The notes below the pieces were generated by a model. That model saw nothing but the letters and a program-made list of their open reading frames with translations. It was not told where the DNA came from and did not search any database. Position numbers and translations under genes: made by a program. Below are positions 17,468 through 26,245 of a stretch of DNA of 56,210 nucleotides, one piece after another (the first letter of the stretch is position 1; every line of letters starts with the position of its first letter). Source of the stretch: Perlabentimonas gracilis (lineage in GTDB: Bacteria > Bacteroidota > Bacteroidia > Bacteroidales > Tenuifilaceae); NCBI RefSeq assembly GCF_011174675.1, contig NZ_JAANIG010000030.1, forward strand, positions 1-56,210, written 5' to 3'.

Positions 17468-18074
17468 TATTTAATTAGAAACTGTTTAGTTAGTTTTTGA
17501 AAAGCACTTATATTATTGCCACCGGCTTTAGCCTGCTCACAGTAGCCCATAGCTATCAGGCTAACTAGGCTTGTGCTCTGATAATCTGAGTCATATCATT
17601 ATTTTTTTAGATAGCAGAGCAATATGAAAGGCAAAAAAGTCAAGGTAGAATGGACTAGAGAACGCTAGCAGTTTGCTATGAGCATAGTGCGGTGGGCTGG
17701 TAAAACGGGCGGGGGCGTTGGTGGGAATGCCAAATCGTTAGCCCCATGTGCGAGGGCGCTCGCGTTCGATTTGGAGCGCTTTGGTGGAGCACAAATAGAA
17801 TGAGAAAACTTTGAAAACCCATGCATGCTACGAATAAGGAATCTGCTTGATGCGTTCCAAATCGCTTACGTCGCCATGGGGCTTAAGAATTGGCAGGGCG
17901 GGTGGCAGCATCGTTTTGCCTTGATTCTTTGCTTACTTTCTCATCTAAGGAGAAAGTAAGAAGAAGTAACCAAAGAGTCATGAAGTCCCTATGTTTGAGG
18001 GAAAAACGATCTTATAATAAGTTAAAAAAAATAGTTTTAATAGTTTCTTTATGAATTGAAAAAATTATTTGAAA
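17468..18074. other. 607-bp intergenic stretch with nested inverted repeats
   Basis: No credible gene. An imperfect inverted repeat has arms at 17740-17774 (AGCCCCATG...CGATTTGG) and 17867-17883 (CCAAATCG... onward to CCATGGGGCT). A perfect 11-bp hairpin, CTTACTTTCTC (17932-17942) and GAGAAAGTAAG (17950-17960), is flanked by a second pairing, CTTTG...CAAAG. It looks like a decayed repeat element and may also terminate the redox operon, although no T-run follows the hairpin. Confidence 0.5.
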
Positions 18075-19415
18075 ATGAAGATAGTAAGCATAGTCCCCGG
18101 ATTTGGTGGCACATTCTACTGCGGAAACTGTTTGCGCGATAGCGCATTTGTTAAAGCCCTTCGGGCAGCTGGGCACGATGCCATAACCTTGCCCTTATAT
18201 TTACCATTATCGTCAAATGGGTTTGATACCGAGAGCGATATCCCCGTTTTTTATGGAGCGGTAAATATTTACTTCGAGCAGAATTTTAGGTTATTTCGTA
18301 ATATCCCCTTGTGGCTTCGTAAAATTCTCAATTCTCCGCCAGTGCTTCGCTTTGCAGCTAGGATGTCGAGTTCAACCCGCGCAACAGGCTTGGAGGATAT
18401 GACCATTTCGATGCTTAGGGGAAGGGATGGGTTTCAAAGCTACGAGCTCGATGAACTTATTAGCTACCTTAAGCATCACGAGAAGCCCGATATTATTCAT
18501 CTGTCCAATGCACTACTTCTGGGACTGGCAAAAGGAATTAGGGATGAGCTAAATATTCCTGTGGTTTGCACCCTTCAGGATGAGGATGTTTGGGTTGAGG
18601 TGATGAATGAGCCTTACAGGTCGCAGGTTTGGGATCTGATGTCGGAAAATGGAAATTACGTTGACGCATTTATTACCGTGAGCCAATTTTTTGCCGATAA
18701 GATAAGTCGTCTTATGACTATTCCATCGGAAAAACTGCACGTTGTCCCCCTTGGGGTCGATCCGTCGGTTTACCAGGTGAAAAAGCCAAACTTAGATGTT
18801 CCAACCATCGGTTTCCTTTCCCGTTCCAATGCTGGCAATGGATTTGAGATTCTGATAGATGCTTTTATTCTGCTTAAGCAGAATTCGCAGTTCAAAAATG
18901 CAAGGCTTAAGGTTACCGGTGGACGAACTGGTGATGATATGAAATTTATCAATAGGCAGCTCAAAAAGCTTAAGGCTAAAGGATATCAAAACGATATTGA
19001 GTTTGTTGAGGATTTCAGAACCGAGTCGTTGCGCAATTTCTTTGAGGGATTAACCCTGCTATCTGTTCCAGTGCAAAAAGGCGAAGCCTTTGGGCTTTAC
19101 CAGCTTGAATCATTGGCCAGTGGTATTCCCATTGTTCAGCCTGCTGTTGGTGCTTTCCCCGAGATTGTTGCTAACTCCGGCGGAGGCTTAATCTATGAGC
19201 CAAATACCCCCGATGCTTTGGCCAAGAAGTGGGAGCAGTGCCTATTGGATAAAGATCTTATAATGCGATTAAGCGAAAATGGTAGAAAAGCCATTGAGGA
19301 GAAGTATAGCTCTACAGTGATGTTGAGCAATATGGTTGAGGTTTATAGGAACTTAGTTTGCCTTGATAACGATATGACAATTAGTACTAACCAGAGTCGG
19401 TGTGTAAATTTCTAG
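18075..19415 (+). CDS. Family 4 glycosyltransferase
   Basis: 446 residues from ATG 18075; an upstream in-frame TTG at 18069 adds only two residues. The N-terminal Rossmann half begins KIVSIVPGFGGTFYCGN with the glycine-rich acceptor-side loop. The C-terminal half carries the GT4 donor signature E-A-F-G-L-Y-Q-L-E followed by ASGIPIV and GAFPEIV. Such enzymes move a sugar from a nucleotide donor to a lipid, glycan or protein on the cytosolic side. No signal peptide was seen. The ABC transporter 2.8 kb downstream may once have been adjacent, because two accessory genes lie between them. Substrate unknown. Confidence 0.85.
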   Translation: MKIVSIVPGFGGTFYCGNCLRDSAFVKALRAAGHDAITLPLYLPLSSNGFDTESDIPVFYGAVNIYFEQNFRLFRNIPLWLRKILNSPPVLRFAARMSSSTRATGLEDMTISMLRGRDGFQSYELDELISYLKHHEKPDIIHLSNALLLGLAKGIRDELNIPVVCTLQDEDVWVEVMNEPYRSQVWDLMSENGNYVDAFITVSQFFADKISRLMTIPSEKLHVVPLGVDPSVYQVKKPNLDVPTIGFLSRSNAGNGFEILIDAFILLKQNSQFKNARLKVTGGRTGDDMKFINRQLKKLKAKGYQNDIEFVEDFRTESLRNFFEGLTLLSVPVQKGEAFGLYQLESLASGIPIVQPAVGAFPEIVANSGGGLIYEPNTPDALAKKWEQCLLDKDLIMRLSENGRKAIEEKYSSTVMLSNMVEVYRNLVCLDNDMTISTNQSRCVNF

Positions 19416-19446
19416 TTTTTCTGCGAACGAGGTAATCACTTTTTAG

Positions 19447-19485
19447 AATTGGTGAGAGGTTTTTTAAACCTAGTTTCTCACAATT
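19447..19485 (+). terminator. Hairpin after the glycosyltransferase gene
   Basis: The outer arms AATTGGTGAGA and TCTCACAATT and the inner arms AGGTTT and AAACCT form an interrupted stem, starting 31 nt after the stop. A T-run lies inside the loop rather than after the stem, so terminator strength is uncertain. Confidence 0.35.
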
Positions 19486-19507
19486 GAAAAAATTGAAGCC
19501 AAAGGAA

Positions 19508-19535
19508 TTGTATCATTCCATTTACCTTAACTTTG
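19508..19535 (+). promoter_or_regulatory. Bacteroidota-type promoter for the RhuM gene
   Basis: TTG at 19508-19510, a 17-nt spacer and TAACTTTG at 19528-19535 match the TTG...TAnnTTTG pattern of the phylum. The predicted transcription start near 19541 lies after the upstream TTG codon at 19533, which is itself part of the -7 element. This supports ATG 19572 as the start of the gene. Confidence 0.5.
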
Positions 19536-19571
19536 GAGTATGAAAAATCCAGAAAAGAATATATTCAGACA

Positions 19572-20579
19572 ATGAGTAGTCAAATATTGCTGTACCAATC
19601 CGATGACGGGCAGTTAAAAATTCAGGTTCGTCTCGAGAATGAGACTGTGTGGCTCACACAAGCCGATATGGTGGAATTGTTTCAGTCGTCAAAATCAAAC
19701 ATAAGCGAACATATAAAGCACATTTTTAAAGAAGGAGAGTTACAAGAAGATTCAGTTGTTCGGAAATTCCGAACAACTGCAACTGATGGTAAAAGTTACG
19801 TTATAAATCACTACAACCTAGATGTAATAATATCTGTAGGTTACAGAGTAAAATCGCTTCGTGGTACGCAATTTCGTATTTGGGCAACCGAACGCCTACG
19901 GGAGTATCTTATTAAGGGCTTTACAATGAACGATGATTTGCTAAAGCAAGGCGGTGGTTACTTTGAAGAGCTTCTTGAACGCATTCGGGATATTCGCTCA
20001 TCTGAAAAAGTTTTTTATCGAAAAGTGCTAGAAATTTACGCCACTAGCGTGGACTATGACCCACGAGCGAGCATTACCCAGAAATTTTTCCAAACAGTTC
20101 AAAACAAGTTGCATTGGGCTGCCCACGGGCATACAGCAGCCGAGATTATTTTCCAAAGAGCCAATGCTCAGTTACCATTTATGGGCTTAACTGCTTTTAA
20201 AGGGCAAAAACCCACAAAACAGGAAATTGGTATTGCTAAGAATTACCTTGCAGAAGAAGAATTGGCAGTATTAAACCGTTTGGTTTCGGCGTACTTAGAT
20301 ATTGCAGAAATAAACGCGATGCAACGGAAACCAATGTATATGAAAGAATGGATTGAAGTGCTAGACGGTTTTATTAAAATGAGCCGTCAGGATGTTCTGT
20401 CTCACGCAGGAAAAATTTCGGCAGAGATAGCCCAACGTAAAGCAATGGAAGAATACGAAGCCTACAAAAGCAAATCGGTTGATGAGATATCAGAAGTTGA
20501 AAAACAGTTTATTGCAAGCATTGAGCAAGCTAATAAGAAACTAAATTCACTGAAACCAACGAACAAAAAGAAAGTGTAA
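19572..20579 (+). CDS. RhuM-family protein
   Basis: 335 residues from ATG 19572. It has the typical order of RhuM proteins: an N-terminal segment with TVWLTQADMVELF and NISEHIKHIF, a conserved VVRKFRTTATDGK, NLDVIISVGYRVKS, and FRIWATERLREYLIKGF. A long helical C-terminal region follows, ending in a Lys-rich tail. The first 100 residues look like a DNA-binding Bro/KilA-like module. RhuM was first noted in a Salmonella pathogenicity island; its biochemical role is not established, and family members occur widely in genomic islands and beside defence genes. Here it follows its own promoter and sits next to another accessory gene, between genes that might otherwise form one unit. Confidence 0.85.
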   Translation: MSSQILLYQSDDGQLKIQVRLENETVWLTQADMVELFQSSKSNISEHIKHIFKEGELQEDSVVRKFRTTATDGKSYVINHYNLDVIISVGYRVKSLRGTQFRIWATERLREYLIKGFTMNDDLLKQGGGYFEELLERIRDIRSSEKVFYRKVLEIYATSVDYDPRASITQKFFQTVQNKLHWAAHGHTAAEIIFQRANAQLPFMGLTAFKGQKPTKQEIGIAKNYLAEEELAVLNRLVSAYLDIAEINAMQRKPMYMKEWIEVLDGFIKMSRQDVLSHAGKISAEIAQRKAMEEYEAYKSKSVDEISEVEKQFIASIEQANKKLNSLKPTNKKKV

Positions 20580-20779
20580 TGGCGTTTCTTTATGATATAC
20601 TTTTACAGGAGTTTGGTTAAATAGCTTAATTGTGATTGACGGTATAGAATTGCTAATAAAAGAAATTGAGAAACTACTTGAAGTAGATGCTTGTCAAAGA
20701 AATTGAGTATATGTCATTCCATTTCCCATACTTCTAATATTATTTCAAATGGTTACCAACAAGTATGATATAGTAAATT

Positions 20780-20842
20780 GCACAACACGATGAAGTATTT
20801 TGGTAATTATTGTTAATTGTGTTGTGCGTTTTTGTATCTTTG
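20780..20842 (+). promoter_or_regulatory. Promoter with flanking operator-like inverted repeat
   Basis: TTG (20810-20812), a 22-nt spacer and TATCTTTG (20835-20842) match the phylum consensus, 22 bp upstream of the ATPase ATG. A perfect 9-bp inverted repeat, GCACAACAC (20780-20788) and GTGTTGTGC (20819-20827), brackets the -33 element, a position suited to repressor control. Confidence 0.55.
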
Positions 20843-20864
20843 AGAAAATCAGTTTATCAAAACA

Positions 20865-22034
20865 ATGAGAACACTCTACCAGAAATTTGAAACGCTTTTA
20901 CAAAGTACTTCAACAGACTTTAAGCGATATTTGTACGATAAAGTCTCGTGGGAAGGTCGAATGACTGGGATTATAGGAGCACGAGGCGTTGGTAAAACAA
21001 CTATGGTTTTGCAATACATCAAGGAAAATTTGGACAGCAAAAAGGCTTTATACGTTTCGGCTGACGATATGTATTTTGGTGAGAACAGACTGTTTGATTT
21101 AGCTGATGATTTTTACAAAAATGCAGGAGAATACCTGTTTATTGATGAAATACATAAATACAACAACTGGTCTCAAGAGCTAAAGAATATTTACGATTCA
21201 TTTCCTTCTTTAAAAATAGTTTTCACTGGCTCTTCAGTACTTGATATACTAAAAGGTTCTGCAGATTTAAGTCGCCGTGCTATAATCTACAAATTACAAG
21301 GACTTTCATTTCGGGAGTATTTAAAACTATTCCACAATTTCGATACTGATACTTACTCACTGGAGCAGATAGTCAATAACGAAGTGAAACTAAAGGATAT
21401 AAAACATCCGCTACCGTTGTTTAATGACTATTTAAAACAAGGTTACTATCCCTTTGGTCTCGAAAATCAGCTAGATTTACGTTTAGGACAAATCATTGTA
21501 CAAACATTGGAGACAGATATTCCGCAATACGCCAATCTCAATGTAGGAACAAGCCGTAAATTAAAGCGCTTGCTTTCGATCATTGCGGAAAGTGTTCCTT
21601 TTAAACCAAATTTTTCTAAAATTTCTGGAATGATTGAAGTGAGCCGAAATTCTTTAGACGATTACTTCTTGTATATGGAAAAGGCTGGACTTATTAGTCA
21701 GTTACGAAATGAAACAAGCGGTATTCGAGGTTTAGGGAAGGTGGAAAAAGTTTATCTGGATAATACCAATATAATCTATAATTTGGTTGGTGATAAATCA
21801 AATATTGGAAATATTCGTGAAACTTTCTTTTTTAATCAAATGCGTCAAAAACACGAAGTGATATCTTCCGAAAAGGCTGATTTTGTTATTGGTAACTATA
21901 CGTTTGAAATTGGTGGAAAAAATAAACAGCAAACCCAAATAAATCAAGATGGAAAATCATTTGTAGTAAAAGATGATATTGAATTTGGGTATCTTAACGT
22001 ATTGCCATTGTGGGCTTTTGGGTTAAATTACTAA
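20865..22034 (+). CDS. AAA ATPase of the AAA_14/DUF4143 type
   Basis: 389 residues. Walker A is GARGVGKT (38-45), Walker B is LFIDE (91-95), and FTGSS is a sensor-like motif near residue 123. The C-terminal half has the winged-helix plus nuclease-like layout of DUF4143, including KVYLDNTNIIYNLV and a late FEIGGKNK that resembles an ExGxK nuclease-fold strand. Proteins of this group are common in islands; most have no assigned function. It has its own promoter with an operator-like repeat and stands 285 bp after the RhuM gene. No partner gene is visible. Confidence 0.85.
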   Translation: MRTLYQKFETLLQSTSTDFKRYLYDKVSWEGRMTGIIGARGVGKTTMVLQYIKENLDSKKALYVSADDMYFGENRLFDLADDFYKNAGEYLFIDEIHKYNNWSQELKNIYDSFPSLKIVFTGSSVLDILKGSADLSRRAIIYKLQGLSFREYLKLFHNFDTDTYSLEQIVNNEVKLKDIKHPLPLFNDYLKQGYYPFGLENQLDLRLGQIIVQTLETDIPQYANLNVGTSRKLKRLLSIIAESVPFKPNFSKISGMIEVSRNSLDDYFLYMEKAGLISQLRNETSGIRGLGKVEKVYLDNTNIIYNLVGDKSNIGNIRETFFFNQMRQKHEVISSEKADFVIGNYTFEIGGKNKQQTQINQDGKSFVVKDDIEFGYLNVLPLWAFGLNY

Positions 22035-22217
22035 ATATCGATGATGAAATTTCTGGGATTAATCAGGGGGTTAAAAAATGCTAGTTTTTAGGTGGGCTGG
22101 TTTATTCATCGTTTCAATTTAACTTTATCACGTGAAACTTAAACGCTGTTCTAAACCCAACAATTTTTAACACCTCCAGCTCTTATTTTTGCTTAATGGA
22201 CGAGAAAACATAAAAAA

Positions 22218-22895
22218 ATGATTGTAGAATTAACCAATATATCTAAATCGTACGTTAATCCTGGCACTAACGTGCAACGTGAGGTGTTAAGCGGTATCGA
22301 TTTAACCATAAAATCGAAGGAATTGATATCTATTGTTGGACCATCGGGTTCGGGGAAAAGCACTTTGCTTAACATTATCGGTACAATAGATACCCCTTCG
22401 TCGGGTAAAATTTTATTTAAGGGTCAAGATGTTAACACTTTTAACGAAAAGCAGCTATCCGAGATTAGGAATAGGAGCATTGGTTTTGTATTTCAGTTTC
22501 ATCATCTTTTGCCACAGCTTAGCTTGCTCGAGAATATTCTAGTTCCAACAATTCCCTTGCGTAGCAAGAATAAAGGCAAGGAGCTAACCGAACGGGCTAT
22601 GGAGTTGCTCAGTAGCGTTGGCCTAACCGAGCGAATTCATCAGCGACCCGGACAGCTATCTGGTGGCGAGTGCCAAAGAGCTGCGTTGGTAAGGGCTTTG
22701 ATCAATCAGCCTGAGCTAATCCTTGCCGATGAGCCCACTGGTTCGTTGGATCAGGATTCGGCTTTTCAGCTGGGCGAATTGCTACTCGATATCAACCGAA
22801 AGCACAATGTTGCAATGGTTGTGGTTACGCACTCGCTCACCCTAGCCGAGAAAATGAGCACAATATACAGGCTATCAAAAGGCAAACTTGTTTAG
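22218..22895 (+). CDS. ABC transporter ATPase, LolD/YbbA/MacB type
   Basis: 225 residues, the usual length for the class. Walker A GPSGSGKS (41-48), Q-loop VFQFHHLLP (91-99), signature LSGGE (147-151) and Walker B LILADE (167-172) are all intact. ATPases of this group drive mechanotransmission pumps such as LolCDE, FtsEX, MacB and YbbAP, which move lipoproteins or envelope substrates rather than importing solutes. The permease gene starts 9 bp downstream, so the pair is one complex. Confidence 0.92.
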   Translation: MIVELTNISKSYVNPGTNVQREVLSGIDLTIKSKELISIVGPSGSGKSTLLNIIGTIDTPSSGKILFKGQDVNTFNEKQLSEIRNRSIGFVFQFHHLLPQLSLLENILVPTIPLRSKNKGKELTERAMELLSSVGLTERIHQRPGQLSGGECQRAALVRALINQPELILADEPTGSLDQDSAFQLGELLLDINRKHNVAMVVVTHSLTLAEKMSTIYRLSKGKLV

Positions 22896-22904
22896 TTCAT
22901 CGCT

Positions 22905-25900
22905 ATGTCAATTCTTCGATATATTCTAAGGAGTATCAGCTTTTATCGCAAGCAACACCTGGCTCTTTTCGCTGGCACGCTTATAAGTACAGCTGTGCTA
23001 ACCGGTGCGCTAATTGTTGGCGATTCTGTTAGGCTTAGCCTTAGTAAACTGGTTGATGTTCGCCTAGGAAATATCCGATACGCTTTAATGACGGGCGAGC
23101 GTTTGGTGCGCTGGGAACTTGCACAGGAATTGGGTCAAAAGTTAAATGTGCCCACAGCCTCTCTGCTTATGGCGCAGGGGGTTGCATCCAATCCCGATAA
23201 TGGTGCTAGGGCAAATGGTATTCAAGTAATTGGTATTGATAAGGAATTTTGGACGCTATCGGGTATAGAGGTCGATACGCCATATGATAATGAGGTTATT
23301 ATCAACAACGAGGTTGCCAAAGCCCTGAATCTTGCTGTGGGTGATGAATTCTTACTAAGGGTAAAGAAGCTGGATGCTATTCCGCTGAATGCTCCTTTTG
23401 CTCAGGATATTAATCTATCAATCGCCATTAGGGTTAGGGTTAAGTCCATCGCCACCGATGATGAAATGGGACGTTTTAGCCTAAAAAGCAATCAGGCTAC
23501 ACCATTCAATGTATTTCTTTCTAATCAGCTGCTTGCCAAAAATCTTGAGCTAACTAGTAAGGCAAACGTAATTCTGGTTGCGGATAAAAATGGGGCTGAT
23601 TTATCTTCACAAAAGTTAGATTCTACGTTAAACAACGTCTTTTCCATAGCCGATGCTGGCCTTAGCATTCGTGAGTTACCCGAATCTTATAGGTACGAGC
23701 TAATCTCGGAGAGGATTTTTATTGATAATCCCATCGCCAAGTCAATCCTAAATCAAGGTATAACCGATGAAACGGTTTTGACCTATCTGGTTAATTCGTT
23801 TAGGCTAAACGGTAAAGAAACTCCATACTCTTTTGTTGCTGCTGCCACTCAACCGCTGGTTAATTCTTCAATTAAGGATAATGAGATCATAATCAACCAA
23901 TGGCTTGCCAACGACTTGGGTGCAAAAACTGGTGATACGTTAGAGCTGAAATACTTTGTGATTGGTCCACTTCGAACGCTGAAGGAGGAATCAAAGTCAT
24001 TCGTTGTAAGAGATATTATTCCCATTCAAAGTGATTTTGTAAACAACTCCTTAATGCCACTTTTTCCTGGACTTGCCGATGCGGGTAGCTGCTACGATTG
24101 GGAGACTGGAATTCCCATCGATCTGGAGAAGATTCGTCCGAAGGACGAACAGTACTGGAACGATTTCCGTGGCACGCCAAAGGCACTAATATCAATGCAT
24201 CAGGGTATTACCCTCTGGGGGAATGCTTTTGGCAACTACACTTCCATTCGATTTGATATGCAGTCCATTGGATTTGATGATCTGGTACAGCATCTAACGA
24301 AAAGCATTAATCCCGCCGATTTGGGATTAGCATTTATGCCTGTTTATGAGCAGGGTATCAGCTCGGCAAAAAACTCCGTCGATTTTGGTAGTCTTTTCAT
24401 CAGTCTAAGTTTTTTTCTTATCGCAGCATCAATTCTGCTAACTGTGCTTACCTATTCGTTGAATGTGGAATCGAGGAAGGAGGAGATTGGCATCTTATCA
24501 GGTCTTGGCTTTTCAAGTAGGATGATTGCAGGCATTCATCTGGGGGAGTCGGTTCTTACATCTTTATTGGGAGGAATTGCAGGAGTATTCCTAGGCATTG
24601 GCTACACTCAGGTAATTATTTGGGCACTGAATTCGGTTTGGCAGGGTGCTGTGCATACCAATATTCTTGAGGTTTTTGCATTGCCATCAACTGCAATTCT
24701 TGGTTTTTGTATCAGTGTGGCTATTGCGTCTCTTTCTATCTACCTTGTGATTGTACGAAAGCTTAAGCAACCCATATTAAGCTTGGTTCGGAGTAATTTC
24801 CAAGAGTTAATAGGCACATTTAGAAGAAGAAGCGCAATAAGTTTATTCATAGCAATTGTACTTATTTCTGTTTCGTTTGCCATTGTAGCCTTTTCCCTTT
24901 CTGATATTAATGCCATAAACCCCTCGCTATTTCTTTCTGCTGGTGGTCTTTTTCTAGCAGGTTGCATTGGGTTGATAAATTGGTTTTACAGGGTGATTGC
25001 CAATAGAAATCACCTTAAACCAATAACTCTAAATCAGCTAGCCATTACAAATTCGGCAAGAAGCAGATCGAGAAGCCTCACAACCATAGCCCTGCTAGCG
25101 CTGGGAACATTTATCATCATAATTACTGGTGCAAACCGAAAAACCTTTTATGGGGTCGAAAATCAGCGTAACTCGGGTACTGGAGGATTTTTGCTGTGGA
25201 TGGAAACTACCTTACCCATTCCGTACGATTTGAATACAAACTTTGGCAAAGCCAAATTGGGCCTGGAGTACGATACCATTCTAAATAGTGTCGATTTTAT
25301 TCAGCTTCACCGCCTCGATGGTGATGATGCCAGCTGCCTAAACCTCAATCAGGTGCAAAAGCCTGCCATCCTAGGGGTTAATTATCAAGCATTTGATAGC
25401 CTTGGGGCATTTTCGTTTGTTAATCACCTAAAAGGAGTCGATAAAAACCGAACTTGGCTTGAGCTGCACAACGATTATGGCGACAACACTATCCCCGCAA
25501 TTGTCGATCAAACCGTTTTAACCTGGGGGTTAATGAAATCGGTGGGCGATACCATTCGCTACCTGAATGAGGCTGGCGATACCCTAAACCTGAGAATAGT
25601 TGCAGGATTAAGCAACTCCATTTTTCAGGGTAATATCCTTATCTCGGATAAGCTATTCAACAAGCATTTCCCCTCATCCAGCGGTTCATCAATTATGCTG
25701 GTCGATGCTCCTTCTGATTATCAACCTGAACTTACTGACCTTTTTAATAGTTCTTTGGTCGATTTTGGCGTCGAGGTAAAGCCCACATCGGTTCGCTTGG
25801 CCGAGTTTAACACGGTGGAAAACACCTATCTCACGGTGTTTATGGTGCTGGGTGGTTTGGGCATTGTGATTGGCACATTCGGCTTGGGCGTAGTATTGCT

Positions 25901-26204
25901 TCGCAATATGCTTGAGCGCCGCGCGGAGTTGGCCGTAATGCTAGCTATGGGTTTTAACATAAGGCAGCTCTTTAGGTTGATTTTTACTGAAAACCTGTTC
26001 CTTTTACTAGCAGGTTTAGCCATTGGAACTTTATCGGCAGTGATTGGAATCTTACCTTCGCTACTTTCCCCTGCTTTTAGCGTGCCCTATGGGTTTGTAG
26101 CAATACTTTTAGTTTCAGTATTTGTAAGCGGTGTTCTTTGGATATTTTTCCCAACCCATAGCATCCTTTCAAAGAATATTCTGAAAAGCATCAGGGAGGA
26201 GTAG
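22905..26204 (+). CDS. Large FtsX-type ABC transporter permease
   Basis: 1099 residues, longer than LolC/E (about 400) or MacB (about 650), and similar in plan to the larger YbbP-like permeases. An N-terminal helix (about 18-40) leads to a MacB-like periplasmic region (45-480). A cluster of helices follows (about 495-700, with an FtsX domain after KNSVDFGSLFISLSFFLIA), then a second periplasmic domain (about 740-960) and a last three-helix FtsX domain (about 970-1090, with ERRAELAVMLAMGF). It works with the ATPase encoded 9 bp upstream. Substrate unknown; an envelope lipid or lipoprotein is typical of the family. The glycosyltransferase upstream may share the pathway. Confidence 0.9.
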   Translation: MSILRYILRSISFYRKQHLALFAGTLISTAVLTGALIVGDSVRLSLSKLVDVRLGNIRYALMTGERLVRWELAQELGQKLNVPTASLLMAQGVASNPDNGARANGIQVIGIDKEFWTLSGIEVDTPYDNEVIINNEVAKALNLAVGDEFLLRVKKLDAIPLNAPFAQDINLSIAIRVRVKSIATDDEMGRFSLKSNQATPFNVFLSNQLLAKNLELTSKANVILVADKNGADLSSQKLDSTLNNVFSIADAGLSIRELPESYRYELISERIFIDNPIAKSILNQGITDETVLTYLVNSFRLNGKETPYSFVAAATQPLVNSSIKDNEIIINQWLANDLGAKTGDTLELKYFVIGPLRTLKEESKSFVVRDIIPIQSDFVNNSLMPLFPGLADAGSCYDWETGIPIDLEKIRPKDEQYWNDFRGTPKALISMHQGITLWGNAFGNYTSIRFDMQSIGFDDLVQHLTKSINPADLGLAFMPVYEQGISSAKNSVDFGSLFISLSFFLIAASILLTVLTYSLNVESRKEEIGILSGLGFSSRMIAGIHLGESVLTSLLGGIAGVFLGIGYTQVIIWALNSVWQGAVHTNILEVFALPSTAILGFCISVAIASLSIYLVIVRKLKQPILSLVRSNFQELIGTFRRRSAISLFIAIVLISVSFAIVAFSLSDINAINPSLFLSAGGLFLAGCIGLINWFYRVIANRNHLKPITLNQLAITNSARSRSRSLTTIALLALGTFIIIITGANRKTFYGVENQRNSGTGGFLLWMETTLPIPYDLNTNFGKAKLGLEYDTILNSVDFIQLHRLDGDDASCLNLNQVQKPAILGVNYQAFDSLGAFSFVNHLKGVDKNRTWLELHNDYGDNTIPAIVDQTVLTWGLMKSVGDTIRYLNEAGDTLNLRIVAGLSNSIFQGNILISDKLFNKHFPSSSGSSIMLVDAPSDYQPELTDLFNSSLVDFGVEVKPTSVRLAEFNTVENTYLTVFMVLGGLGIVIGTFGLGVVLLRNMLERRAELAVMLAMGFNIRQLFRLIFTENLFLLLAGLAIGTLSAVIGILPSLLSPAFSVPYGFVAILLVSVFVSGVLWIFFPTHSILSKNILKSIREE

Positions 26205-26245
26205 ATTTGTACGCATTATTGTCAAAAGCGTTATAAACAAATAGC

